The notes under the pieces: generated by a model
Database searches by the model: none
What the model saw: the letters and a program-made list of their open reading frames with translations, nothing else
What the model was told of the DNA's origin: nothing
Source: Anaerolineales bacterium
GTDB lineage: Bacteria; Chloroflexota; Anaerolineae; Anaerolineales; Villigracilaceae
DNA length: 64,000 bases
Direction of reading: 5' to 3'
Assembly (NCBI GenBank): GCA_030583905.1
Contig: CP129481.1
Coordinates: forward strand, 248,001-312,000
Part shown: one piece after another, positions 1 through 8,039 of the stretch
How the letters are laid out: each line of letters starts with the position of its first letter
Numbering within the stretch: position 1 is the first letter of the stretch
Translations under genes and position numbers: made by a program

Positions 1-571
1 CAAATGCCACGATAACCCTGTCCAGGAATCCGCCGTATCGCCTGGATAAGTACAATGCAATAAAGATGCAGAAAAAGAAGAGGAAAAGGTTCGATGTCGC
101 AAATAATAACAATGTAGCCGGGAGACGCTCCAGGATGATCAAGCGCACCTGCTTGGATCCCGTATCACTGGTCATCTGTTCGGCAAAACCGAGATCGAGC
201 ACCAAGGCTTTCACCAGGAACCGCAGGCTTCGGATTGCGAAAGGTTGATTCAGACCGAGCCGCTCCTCTTCAACTGCGATCATTTCGTTCATGATCGCAG
301 TCCGTTCTTCCAATCCAAGTTGGCGGATCGTCTGGTCTCCCATGAGCTGCAACGACACCCCTTCGCGGATCTGGGCACGGCGAATGGTATCCACATAGCC
401 ACCCATATTCGCAATCAACACCGTCAGATACACCCCAATGGTGACGGTAAAAAACAACATGACAAGTTTAAACGCAGAATAACGAAGAACTCTGGAAAAG
501 GTGCTCGAAGCGGACCTTTTCTTCCGAGGCTGCGACGTCATGCTTTCAGCCTGTTGTGTATCAAGTTCCAT
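1..571 (-). CDS. ABC transporter permease, N-terminal part (runs off window)
   Basis: This is the first 190 residues of an inner-membrane permease, truncated by the window edge; the frame is open from ATG 571-569 to base 1. A basic, Ser-rich N-terminus is followed by a hydrophobic segment at about residues 36-54 and a long polar stretch. A second hydrophobic segment begins near residue 147 (Leu-Phe-rich). This matches the DppB/OppB-like permeases that carry a large loop after the first helix. A GAGGT ribosome site lies 10 bases before the start. It follows the binding-protein gene at 668-3238 on the same strand, so the two should form a peptide-type ABC importer. The family call rests on context plus membrane layout, because the conserved permease loop is outside the window. 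Confidence 0.75.
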   Translation of the reverse strand, partial: MELDTQQAESMTSQPRKKRSASSTFSRVLRYSAFKLVMLFFTVTIGVYLTVLIANMGGYVDTIRRAQIREGVSLQLMGDQTIRQLGLEERTAIMNEMIAVEEERLGLNQPFAIRSLRFLVKALVLDLGFAEQMTSDTGSKQVRLIILERLPATLLLFATSNLFLFFFCIFIALYLSRRYGGFLDRVIVAF

Positions 572-601
572 TGACTAGTACCTCAGCACTATGTAGAAAG
601 T

Positions 602-643
602 GACCCGGCAGGGTCAGTAGTGCAAGTTGTGCCCTGCCGGGTC
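602..643 (-). promoter_or_regulatory. Perfect hairpin between binding protein and permease
   Basis: Arms GACCCGGCAGGG and CCCTGCCGGGTC (12 bp, perfect) are separated by 18 bases. There is no T-run on the minus strand, so it is unlikely to be a full terminator. It lies between a binding-protein stop and the downstream permease start, where a stem can protect the upstream mRNA or cut read-through and give excess binding protein. Confidence 0.6.
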
Positions 644-667
644 GTTAGTATCAGACTGTTGTCGAGG

Positions 668-3238
668 TTACGGTGATGCTACGAACTCAACAGTCGCAAA
701 GGACGGAATACTCTGGAGAGCGGAGACGACAACGACGGTCAGTTTGCTCGCGCCAGCGGTGAGATTGGACGTCTCAGACGCAGGCAGAACGATCTGGTAC
801 AAGCCGTCTTCCACTGCTTCAGCCGCACCCTTGAACGCCAGTTCGCCGGCGCTGTTGAAGACCAGGAAGTTGACCGAGGTCAGGTCAGCAGTAGCGTAGG
901 GCTGGTCGTTGAAAGTGATGAACACTTCAAAGGTGGCATCGGCGCCGCCAGCAACCTGGGCGGGACCTTCCACATCAACCACGGGGATCGGCGGTTCGCC
1001 GAAGGAAGCCCAACGGTCAGAGAGGTCGACGAATTCAGGATAGTTGCGGAGCACAACCTGACCTTCCACGGGGAAGGCGCGCTGCAGGAAGTACGGACCG
1101 GTTCCGAGCCAGAAGTGACCCCAGCGGCGGTTGAACTCAGTGTAGTTCGACCAGCGGGCAGCAGCTTCATCAGCGGTCACGTATTGACCGAGGGTCGCAG
1201 CGTAGGGGATGTAGCTTTCCGCAGCAGCCTGATCCATGTACTTCTTGAGGATCTCAATGCTGGGTCCGGAGACGTAGCTCATCCATTCCACTTCGAGTTC
1301 GGCGGATTTGGCTTGCGAGAACGCAAGTTCGTTATTGGCTTCAGCCAAGAAACCGATCGCAAGGCTGTGCCAGGAAGCGGGACCGTAAGCATAGCTGGGC
1401 CACAGGGTGGTCACAATGTTTTCGGCATCAGCCTGCCAGGCATCGCTATAGTACTCAAAGACGAACGGTTCTTCGGAAACGATCTTGAAGCCGCGGAAGG
1501 TGCCCAGGAAGGTGCGCAGGGCGGTGGCGCCGGCGGAATCGTAAACGGCGCTGCCTTCGGTGCCGCGGTCAAAGGTGCTGATGAGTACCATCAGGAAGTC
1601 AGCGATATCGATCGGGCTGCCATCGTGCCAGGTCACATCAGAGAGGTTGGCGGGGTAGTACACCACGCTCTTGGTGAGGGCGGTCAAACCATCGGGGTTG
1701 GCTTCGCCAACGGTGACGAAGGTCTGCGTCTCGGCATTCCAGCCGATGAAGGCATCTTCAGGGACGGTGATCTCAGGAGCGAAATCGAGGGAGACCCAGT
1801 CCTGGGACTTGGCAACCGGCAGACCTTCCTGCACGGTCACTTCAGCGCGTTCAACGCGCTGAGCCATGAACACACCGGTCCACGGGTTGGGGTTGGAACC
1901 CCAGTCAGTGGTCGCGCGGACCAAAGCCTGGTCATAGATCCAGTTGGAGCCGGCAAGCGGGTTCCACGGGTTGGTCAAAATGCTGGGCATGGCGATGGTC
2001 GCAACGCCGCCTTCTTCGCCGATACGGCGGACGGTGTAGGGCCACATGCGGGAGCCGGCGATGGCGCCAGCGAGGTCACCCACCACGGAGATGTTGCTGC
2101 GGTAGGGGGTGAAGGAAGCGCGGTTGGTCGTCCAAACACGCTGGGATTCCTTCATGGAAAGCGGGATCAGCTGTTCGAACAGGGCTGCGCGTTCCTCGAG
2201 GTTTGAATATTCGCGGTTGTACAACTTCATGCCGGCTTCATAGAAGGCGGGATCGTTGGTGTAGGCATCCCACAGAGGATTGCCGGGCCAACCATCGGGA
2301 GCGTAGAAGTCAATGAAGTTGTCTTCTTCGGTGCGCGGAACCTGGGTCGAAATCCAGCCGCCGGTGTACCAGTGCCACAGACCTGCATTCGGGTCACCGG
2401 TCCAGATCGGGGAGGCTTCGGCAGAAGTCTTGAACTGGCGGTCGACAGTGAAGCCGATCTCTTCGAGCTGGGTGGCGAAGTAGTCGCCGATCTGGCTGCG
2501 CTCATCTTCCGTGCGGATCAAGCCGACCAGGACAACGGGCTCGCCATTGTAATTCCACTTGCCGTCCACGAGGGTGGCGCCCAAGGCTTCCATCTCAGCG
2601 GTGATGACGGTGCGGGCTTTTTCCATGTCGTATGCGTAATAGGTTTCCCACTGGGCAACCGTATCAGCATAGCGCGCGGCTTCAGCAAAGGTCGGTCCGA
2701 AGGCATAGAAGCGCGGGATCGCCATACCGCCCGTAACTTCCTGGGCGATGTAATCGCGGTCGATCAGCCAGTTGGTGGCTTCGCGGATCGCCGGAACAGC
2801 GAACGGATTCAGCGTGCCGGTGGCTTCGAATTCAGGACCAGCCGGGTTGTAGGTCAATTCGTTGTAGGAACCATAGGAGCGCTGGAGGCTCAGGTCAGAC
2901 GAAGCTTCCACACGGGCGAGCAGGTCTGCATTCGCAACGGTGAAGGCGTAGATATCAACTTCGCCAGCCTCGAGGCGGGTCACAGCGGCTTCGCTGGAGG
3001 GCTCTTCGATCACAACGATCTGATCAAACCAACCGCCTTGGCGGGTAGTCGCGGGAGCGGCAGGTTCTTCCGCAGCGGGTTCTTCAGCAGCGGGTTCTTC
3101 GGCAGCGGGCTGTTCAGCGGGCTGCTCAGCAGCGGGCTGTTCGGCAACCGGCGCTTCAGCAGCAGGACCACAAGCCGCGAGCACCATGCTGGCGATCACC
3201 AGCAAACCGAACAAAGCAAACAAACGGTTTCGTAACAT
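668..3238 (-). CDS. Family 5 extracellular solute-binding lipoprotein
   Basis: This is a peptide/nickel-type (SBP_bac_5) binding protein of 856 residues, longer than the usual 500-650. The N-terminus is a lipoprotein signal: a basic start, a hydrophobic core, then lipobox LAAC with the acylated Cys at about residue 23. A Pro-Ala-Glu repeat linker to about residue 63 follows and would tether the domain to the outer face of the membrane. The middle holds the mixed alpha/beta substrate-binding fold, rich in Trp and Tyr. The last ~85 residues look like an added beta-sandwich (Ig-like) domain. GGAGGAG lies 8 bases before the ATG. A promoter with a ~145-base leader precedes it. The permease at 1-571 follows. 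The ligand cannot be told from sequence. Confidence 0.85.
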   Translation of the reverse strand: MLRNRLFALFGLLVIASMVLAACGPAAEAPVAEQPAAEQPAEQPAAEEPAAEEPAAEEPAAPATTRQGGWFDQIVVIEEPSSEAAVTRLEAGEVDIYAFTVANADLLARVEASSDLSLQRSYGSYNELTYNPAGPEFEATGTLNPFAVPAIREATNWLIDRDYIAQEVTGGMAIPRFYAFGPTFAEAARYADTVAQWETYYAYDMEKARTVITAEMEALGATLVDGKWNYNGEPVVLVGLIRTEDERSQIGDYFATQLEEIGFTVDRQFKTSAEASPIWTGDPNAGLWHWYTGGWISTQVPRTEEDNFIDFYAPDGWPGNPLWDAYTNDPAFYEAGMKLYNREYSNLEERAALFEQLIPLSMKESQRVWTTNRASFTPYRSNISVVGDLAGAIAGSRMWPYTVRRIGEEGGVATIAMPSILTNPWNPLAGSNWIYDQALVRATTDWGSNPNPWTGVFMAQRVERAEVTVQEGLPVAKSQDWVSLDFAPEITVPEDAFIGWNAETQTFVTVGEANPDGLTALTKSVVYYPANLSDVTWHDGSPIDIADFLMVLISTFDRGTEGSAVYDSAGATALRTFLGTFRGFKIVSEEPFVFEYYSDAWQADAENIVTTLWPSYAYGPASWHSLAIGFLAEANNELAFSQAKSAELEVEWMSYVSGPSIEILKKYMDQAAAESYIPYAATLGQYVTADEAAARWSNYTEFNRRWGHFWLGTGPYFLQRAFPVEGQVVLRNYPEFVDLSDRWASFGEPPIPVVDVEGPAQVAGGADATFEVFITFNDQPYATADLTSVNFLVFNSAGELAFKGAAEAVEDGLYQIVLPASETSNLTAGASKLTVVVVSALQSIPSFATVEFVASP

Positions 3239-3389
3239 TGTTTTTTTCTCCTCCGAGAAGAAAATTAGGGGTTGAGTTTCAACATACTGTACCGTACTTG
3301 TTCTTAGCTATCTCCTTCGATACCACCTCCTTTTAATATCGTCGAACGATTGTAAAGGAACCTTGCAAATTTAATAGGCACGCAGAAAG

Positions 3390-3417
3390 ATTATACCTAA
3401 TTCCTTAGAGACGTCAA
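3390..3417 (-). promoter_or_regulatory. Sigma70-type promoter for the family 5 binding protein
   Basis: The minus strand reads TTGACG (3417-3412), 16 bases, then TATAAT (3395-3390). It lies about 150 bases before the ATG at 3238, implying a long 5' leader. Confidence 0.65.
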
Positions 3418-3634
3418 CACAATAACCTGCTGGATATGGAAGTATAGTCATATCGAGGCGGCAAAAAATACGAAAAACCCCTCTGCAGAACTATTTTTTA
3501 ACCGGGTTTATGACACGTTTAATGCGATTTTTATGACAAAAAAATGACATTCCGACCGCGCGCTTCCATCTCAGCCGACGCCTGTTTTACCCGTCCGGAC
3601 AGAATCGCGGCTGGAACCATTCAAAGAATCCTCG

Positions 3635-3663
3635 TTGACAAACTCCCCCGCACACCCTAGAAT
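3635..3663 (+). promoter_or_regulatory. Sigma70-type promoter for mscL
   Basis: TTGACA at 3635-3640, a 17-base spacer, and TAGAAT at 3658-3663. The expected transcript start is about 30 bases before the mscL ATG. Confidence 0.7.
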
Positions 3664-3699
3664 GTTAAATATCCGTTGGATCAAAAAGGAGACCACATC

Positions 3700-4092
3700 A
3701 TGTTAAAAGAATTCAGGGAATTCATCATGCGCGGCAACGTGCTCGACCTCGCCATCGCCGTCATCATCGGCGGCGCGTTCGGGAAGATCGTCGGCTCGCT
3801 CGTCGAGCACATCCTCACCCCGTTGATCGGTCTGCTCATGGGCGGCGTGGATTTCAGCGGCATCAGTTCCACCGTCGGCGATGCGGTCATCATGTGGGGC
3901 ATGTTCATCCAAGCCATCATCGACTTCCTCATCATCGCCTTTGTCATCTTCCTGATCGTCAAAGCCGTCAACAAAATGAAGAAGGCTCCCCCGCCCGCCG
4001 ACCCGACCACCAAGGAATGTCCGCATTGCTTCAGCACCATTTCCATTAAAGCCACACGCTGCCCGAACTGTACCTCCGAATTAAAAGCGTAG
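3700..4092 (+). CDS. mscL: Large-conductance mechanosensitive channel MscL with C-terminal zinc ribbon
   Basis: MscL opens a wide non-selective pore when membrane tension rises during osmotic downshock. The 130-residue product has the typical short N-terminal helix ([20 protein letters not shown]), a first membrane helix rich in Ala, Ile and Gly, a periplasm-side loop, and a second membrane helix at about residues 68-88. After the usual charged cytoplasmic helix it ends in a CPHC...CPNC pair, a small zinc-ribbon-like tail seen in many MscL proteins outside the Proteobacteria. I chose ATG 3700, with AAGGAG 8 bases upstream, over an upstream in-frame start at 3676. It is monocistronic, with its own promoter and a terminator at 4155-4180. 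Confidence 0.95.
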   Translation: MLKEFREFIMRGNVLDLAIAVIIGGAFGKIVGSLVEHILTPLIGLLMGGVDFSGISSTVGDAVIMWGMFIQAIIDFLIIAFVIFLIVKAVNKMKKAPPPADPTTKECPHCFSTISIKATRCPNCTSELKA

Positions 4093-4129
4093 GTCACGCT
4101 ATGTGCCCATTTATGGGATGCAGCGTGAC
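4093..4129. repeat. GTCACG-type palindrome, copy 1
   Basis: Arms GTCACGCT and AGCGTGAC enclose a second small stem (CCCAT/ATGGG). It begins directly after the mscL stop codon. It shares the GGTCACG...CGTGAC core with the copies at 15516-15572, 16118-16136 and 34907-34937. Confidence 0.6.
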
Positions 4130-4154
4130 AACATGGCTACTTCCCACTTTCCAC

Positions 4155-4180
4155 GGCGAGGACAATAGTCCTCGCCTTTA
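4155..4180 (+). terminator. Intrinsic terminator of mscL
   Basis: Perfect 9-bp stem GGCGAGGAC/GTCCTCGCC with an AATA loop, followed by TTTACTTT. The T-rich tail runs into the -10 hexamer of the helicase gene downstream. Confidence 0.75.
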
Positions 4181-4198
4181 CTTTATAATGTCCCCACC

Positions 4199-6376
4199 AT
4201 GAATTTAGACTTCATCGATAAACTCAACCCGCAACAGCGCAGCGCGGTCACAGCGGCGGATGGACCTGTGTTGGTCGTGGCAGGTCCCGGGTCCGGGAAG
4301 ACGCGCGTATTAACTCAGCGCATTGCCTACCTGATCGCCAACGAAGGCGTCCGCCCGTGGCAGATCCTTGCCGTCACGTTCACCAACAAAGCCGCAAAGG
4401 AAATGGCCGAGCGCGTCAAATCCATTTTGAACGAGCAAGCAACGGAGGGGATGATGCTCGGCACGTTCCATTCCATCTGCGCGCGGATCCTGCGCCGCGA
4501 AGCCGAACACCTGCCCATCGAGTCGAACTTCGTCATCTTCGATTCGGACGACCAGCAAAGCCTGACCAAAGCCATCATCCGCGAGATGAATTTGAACGAG
4601 AAGTTGTATCGCGCCAACAGTGTGCATGCTTCGATCTCGCGCGCCAAGAACGAACTCATTTTGCCGGATGATTTCCCGATCAATACCTACCGTGATGAAG
4701 TCGTGAAGCGCGTGTACACCGAATATCAAAAGCGGCTGATTGCCAGCAACGCTGTGGACTTCGACGATATTCTGGTCTACACCGCGCGGCTGTTGGAAGA
4801 TAACCCGACCGTGCGTGATAAATACGCCCAGCGATTCCGGCATGTGCTGGTGGATGAATTTCAGGATACCAACCTCGCGCAGTATGCGCTGGTGAAGCAT
4901 CTGGCTTCGCATCACAATAATATTTTCTGTGTGGGCGATCCCGATCAATCCATCTATGCCTGGCGCGGCGCGGACTATCGCAACATCCGCCGTTTCGAGC
5001 AAGACTTCCCCGATGCGCAGACCATCCTGCTCGAACAGAATTACCGCTCGCATCAAAACATCCTTGACGTGGCAATGGGCGTCATCGACCGCGCCAGCAA
5101 CCGCCGCAAGAAACGTCTGTTCAGTGACCGCGGCGCGGGCGAGAAAATTTTCTTCTACGAAGCTCGTGACGATTACGGCGAAGCTTCTTTTGTCGTGGAT
5201 ACCATCGCGCAACTGGTCGCTTCGGGTGATTTCGAGCCAAAAGATTGCGCGGTGATGTATCGCACCAACGCCATGTCCCGCCTGCTCGAAGAAGCCTTCT
5301 TGCAGGCACGCCTTCCTTATAAACTCGTCGGAGCGCAACGCTTTTATGGTCGCCGCGAAGTCAAGGACATGATCGCCTTTCTGCGCCTCGCCCACAACCC
5401 CGCCGACGAAGCCGCACTTGGGCGCATCATCAACGTCCCGCCGCGCGGCATCGGCGAAAAGACGCTCACTACATTACATATGGTGGCGCGCCAGAACAAC
5501 ACCAATGCCGGCGCGGTTCTGCTCAACCTCGCGCACGGCTCAGAATCCAATTTCTACAAATCCTTCACGGGGCGCGCCGCCGTTCCGCTCGCGGATTTTG
5601 GCGGTATGTTCGCCAATTGGCATGCGCTCACAAAAACCGCCACCGTCTCCGAACTCTTCGACCGCATCGTGCGCGACATCAATTACAAAGAACACATCGT
5701 TGATGACGGCTCGGAAGAAAATCTCGACCACTGGGAAAACGTGCAGGAACTCAAACGCCTCACGCTCGAATACGACACGCGCACGCTCGATGAGTTTCTC
5801 GAAAACGTGGCGCTCATCGCCGACCAGGACACGCTCACCGACGCCAACGCGCCCACCCTGCTCACGCTCCACGCCGCCAAAGGTCTCGAATACGGCGCGG
5901 TCTTCATCGTCGGTCTCGATGACGGCATCATTCCGCACAGCCGTTCTTTCGATGAAGTGGAACAAATGGAAGAAGAACGCCGCCTCTTTTACGTCGGCAT
6001 CACGCGCGCCAAAGACCGCCTCTACCTCCTGCGCGCCATTCAACGCGGCGGGCGCGGCATGGCGGAAGAAACCTTCCCCTCGCGCTTCATGGATGACATC
6101 CCCGCTGACATGCTGATTGGAAGAACCCGCACAGGACGCCCGTTCCGCGGCGCACCTGCCGAGACGAAGTGGTCGCTTCCTTCTCCTACGGGGAAATCTG
6201 CCCCTGTCACCCAAGCTTTATACAAAGCCGGGACCCGCGTCCGCCACGCCATGTGGGGTGACGGCATCGTCCTCGACTCACGCATGCAAGACGGCGACGA
6301 GATCATTGACGTGGTATTTGAATCCGTTGGCATCAAACGTCTCGCCGCAAGTCTGGCGAATTTGAAGATCATTTGA
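4199..6376 (+). CDS. pcrA: UvrD/PcrA family ATP-dependent DNA helicase
   Basis: This is a superfamily 1A 3'-5' helicase for repair and replication-fork maintenance, 725 residues, the normal PcrA/UvrD length. All signature motifs are visible: Walker A AGPGSGKT (28-35), Walker B VDEFQDTN, motif III GDPDQSIYAWRGAD, motif IV EQNYRS, motif V TLHAAKGLEY, and motif VI FYVGITRAKDRLY. The last ~50 residues form the Tudor-like C-terminal domain (GTRVRHAMWGDGIV), which contacts RNA polymerase in PcrA and UvrD. TATAAT at 4184-4189 ends only 9 bases before the ATG and no ribosome site is present, so the message should be almost leaderless. PcrA versus UvrD cannot be separated by sequence alone. Confidence 0.95.
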   Translation: MNLDFIDKLNPQQRSAVTAADGPVLVVAGPGSGKTRVLTQRIAYLIANEGVRPWQILAVTFTNKAAKEMAERVKSILNEQATEGMMLGTFHSICARILRREAEHLPIESNFVIFDSDDQQSLTKAIIREMNLNEKLYRANSVHASISRAKNELILPDDFPINTYRDEVVKRVYTEYQKRLIASNAVDFDDILVYTARLLEDNPTVRDKYAQRFRHVLVDEFQDTNLAQYALVKHLASHHNNIFCVGDPDQSIYAWRGADYRNIRRFEQDFPDAQTILLEQNYRSHQNILDVAMGVIDRASNRRKKRLFSDRGAGEKIFFYEARDDYGEASFVVDTIAQLVASGDFEPKDCAVMYRTNAMSRLLEEAFLQARLPYKLVGAQRFYGRREVKDMIAFLRLAHNPADEAALGRIINVPPRGIGEKTLTTLHMVARQNNTNAGAVLLNLAHGSESNFYKSFTGRAAVPLADFGGMFANWHALTKTATVSELFDRIVRDINYKEHIVDDGSEENLDHWENVQELKRLTLEYDTRTLDEFLENVALIADQDTLTDANAPTLLTLHAAKGLEYGAVFIVGLDDGIIPHSRSFDEVEQMEEERRLFYVGITRAKDRLYLLRAIQRGGRGMAEETFPSRFMDDIPADMLIGRTRTGRPFRGAPAETKWSLPSPTGKSAPVTQALYKAGTRVRHAMWGDGIVLDSRMQDGDEIIDVVFESVGIKRLAASLANLKII

Positions 6377-6393
6377 TTCCACCCTACTCCGTT

Positions 6394-6510
6394 GGTTGAG
6401 TAGGGCAAAGCCCGTATCGAAACCAACAAATAAATGACAAACAAAAACTTTCATGAAACGCGGTGGTTTCGATACATGACGCCAAAGAGCGGCGTCACAA
6501 CTCAACCACC
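6394..6510. repeat. Composite inverted-repeat element (two facing palindromic units)
   Basis: Two related units face each other. Unit A (6394-6424) begins GGTTGAGTAGGGC and ends GTATCGAAACC. Unit B (6462-6510) begins GGTGGTTTCGATAC and ends ACTCAACCACC. Each folds on itself (A around GGGC-AAA-GCCC, B around GACGCC...GGCGTC). The two also pair with each other over TGGTTGAG/CTCAACCA and TATCGAAACCA/TGGTTTCGATA. The unit resembles a palindromic intergenic repeat common in Actinobacteria and other phyla. It fills nearly the whole gap between the helicase and the reductase. Confidence 0.75.
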
Positions 6511-6530
6511 AGCGCAACAAGGAGAATCTC

Positions 6531-7508
6531 ATGCAATACACCAACCTCGGTAAAACTGGAATGAAAGTTTCGCGCCTATGCCTCGGCATGATGACCTACG
6601 GCTCAAAGACCTGGCGCGAGTGGATATTGACCGAAGAAGAAGCCAAGCCTTTTGTAAAGAAGGCGTTGGATGCAGGCATCAACTTCTTCGATACGGCGGA
6701 TGTGTATTCGCTTGGCGAAAGTGAAAAAATCACAGGCAATGTACTCCGTCATTTTGGGGTGAAGCGGCAGAATGTGATCGTCGCCACCAAAGTGCATGGA
6801 CAGTTAAGCGACGACGTCAACGACCGCGGACTCTCGCGCAAGCACATCATGGACGCGATTGACAACTCGCTCAAGCGCCTGCAAATGGATTACGTGGACT
6901 TGTACCAGATCCACCGCTGGGACTACAACACCCCCATCGAAGAGACGATGGAAGCGTTGAACGATGTCGTTCGCGCGGGGAAGGCTCGTTATATCGGCGC
7001 GTCGTCCATGTTTGCGTGGCAGTTTGCGAAGGCGCAGCACACTGCTGAAACAAACGGCTGGACGAAGTTTGTGTCCATGCAGAATCACTACAACCTTGTG
7101 TACCGCGAAGAAGAACGTGAGATGATTCCGCTTTGCAAAGATCAGGGGATTGGTCTCATTCCGTGGAGCCCGATGGCGCGCGGATTTTTTGCCCGCAACA
7201 GCAAAAGTGGGACAGAAACGCCGCGCTACAAGACCGATGGCTTTTTCAAAGAGCTGTACGGTCGCGACGATGATTTTCTTGTAGCGCAACGTGCTGAAGA
7301 AGTGGCAAAGGAACGCGGAGTGACTTCTTCGCAGATCGCGTTGGCTTGGGTGTTGGGAAAACCCGGTGTCGCCGCACCAATTATCGGGTCCAGCAAAGAG
7401 GCGCATTTGGATCAGGCAATCGCGACGCTTGAGATCAAATTATCCAATGAGGAAGTCAAGCGACTTGAGGAACTCTATCAGCCGCATCCTGTTCTTGGCC
7501 ATTCCTAA
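6531..7508 (+). CDS. Aldo/keto reductase
   Basis: NADPH-dependent oxidoreductase of the aldo/keto reductase TIM-barrel family, 325 residues, closest in style to the YajO/Tas-like bacterial branch. The catalytic tetrad is present: Asp and Tyr in FDTADVYSLGESEK, Lys in VIVATKVHG and His in YQIHRWD. The C-terminal NADP-binding stretch (GSSKEAHLDQAI) is also there. AAGGAG at 6519-6524 gives a good ribosome site. The NUDIX gene starts at the very next base after the stop codon, so the two are co-translated. The physiological substrate is not predictable. Confidence 0.9.
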   Translation: MQYTNLGKTGMKVSRLCLGMMTYGSKTWREWILTEEEAKPFVKKALDAGINFFDTADVYSLGESEKITGNVLRHFGVKRQNVIVATKVHGQLSDDVNDRGLSRKHIMDAIDNSLKRLQMDYVDLYQIHRWDYNTPIEETMEALNDVVRAGKARYIGASSMFAWQFAKAQHTAETNGWTKFVSMQNHYNLVYREEEREMIPLCKDQGIGLIPWSPMARGFFARNSKSGTETPRYKTDGFFKELYGRDDDFLVAQRAEEVAKERGVTSSQIALAWVLGKPGVAAPIIGSSKEAHLDQAIATLEIKLSNEEVKRLEELYQPHPVLGHS

Positions 7509-7961
7509 ATGTATTACCGCCTGCTCTATCTGGGATTCAAAATATACTGCTTTCTCTTTCGTCCTGTGCGGATGGGAGTGCGGGTGTTGATGACGCAGGG
7601 CGATGAGGTCTGGCTGGTGCGTCACACGTATCTGGATGGCTGGTTCCTGCCCGGCGGCGGCGTGGAACGGCGGGAAACGCTTGAAAAAGCTGCCCGCCGT
7701 GAAGCTCGTGAAGAAACAGGCGCAGAGTTGAATGATATATGTCTGCTGGGTGTTTTCACAAACTTCATCCAATGGAAAACCGACCATACGACAGTTTTTC
7801 TTTGCAAGGATTTCACGATCACCGGAAAACCGGACGGAGAGATCGCCGAGGCGCGCCTCTTCTCTTTGAACGACCTTCCAAAGGACACTTTTTCATCCCA
7901 CCGCTCCCTGCTGGATGCTTATCAGAAGGGCGAGAACCTGCCTGCTTTCGGCGAGTGGTAG
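7509..7961 (+). CDS. NUDIX hydrolase
   Basis: Small NUDIX-fold pyrophosphohydrolase, 150 residues. The NUDIX box is intact (G-G-V-E-R-R-E-T, then REAREETGAEL), which supplies the Mg2+-binding Glu residues that cleave nucleoside diphosphates linked to another group. The first 20 residues are hydrophobic and aromatic, which is unusual for a soluble enzyme and may be membrane-proximal. The start codon abuts the stop of the aldo/keto reductase with no gap, so it should be translated by coupling. Substrate unknown; a house-cleaning role is likely. Confidence 0.9.
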   Translation: MYYRLLYLGFKIYCFLFRPVRMGVRVLMTQGDEVWLVRHTYLDGWFLPGGGVERRETLEKAARREAREETGAELNDICLLGVFTNFIQWKTDHTTVFLCKDFTITGKPDGEIAEARLFSLNDLPKDTFSSHRSLLDAYQKGENLPAFGEW

Positions 7962-8039
7962 CGACATCTTTTGTAGGCAGGCTGCAAATTGCCAGGGGAA
8001 ATCCAGACGGTATAATATGAAAAAACTTGGAAGATAAAC

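Larger units (their letters stand above)
3239..3699. other. Divergent intergenic region between binding protein and mscL
   Basis: No gene is seen in these 461 bases. It holds a minus-strand promoter for the binding protein (3390-3417) and a plus-strand promoter for mscL (3635-3663). The transcribed leader of the binding-protein gene (about 3239-3383) contains two extra Shine-Dalgarno-like purine runs and two small hairpins (ATCGT/ACGAT near 3338-3350, and GTTGA/TCAAC at 3271-3283). No convincing leader peptide could be read. Confidence 0.6.

Noticed and set aside
245..574. A plus-strand 109-codon frame at the left edge
   Set aside because: The minus strand encodes a permease N-terminus with clear membrane helices and a ribosome site.
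1115..2206. A 363-codon frame opposite the first binding protein
   Set aside because: It is a Gly/Val/Asp-rich antisense shadow of a high-GC gene with no motifs. The minus-strand lipoprotein explains the region fully.
3300..3345. Leader peptide in the first binding-protein leader
   Set aside because: A possible 15-codon GTG frame lies directly against the purine run, leaving no spacing for a ribosome site.
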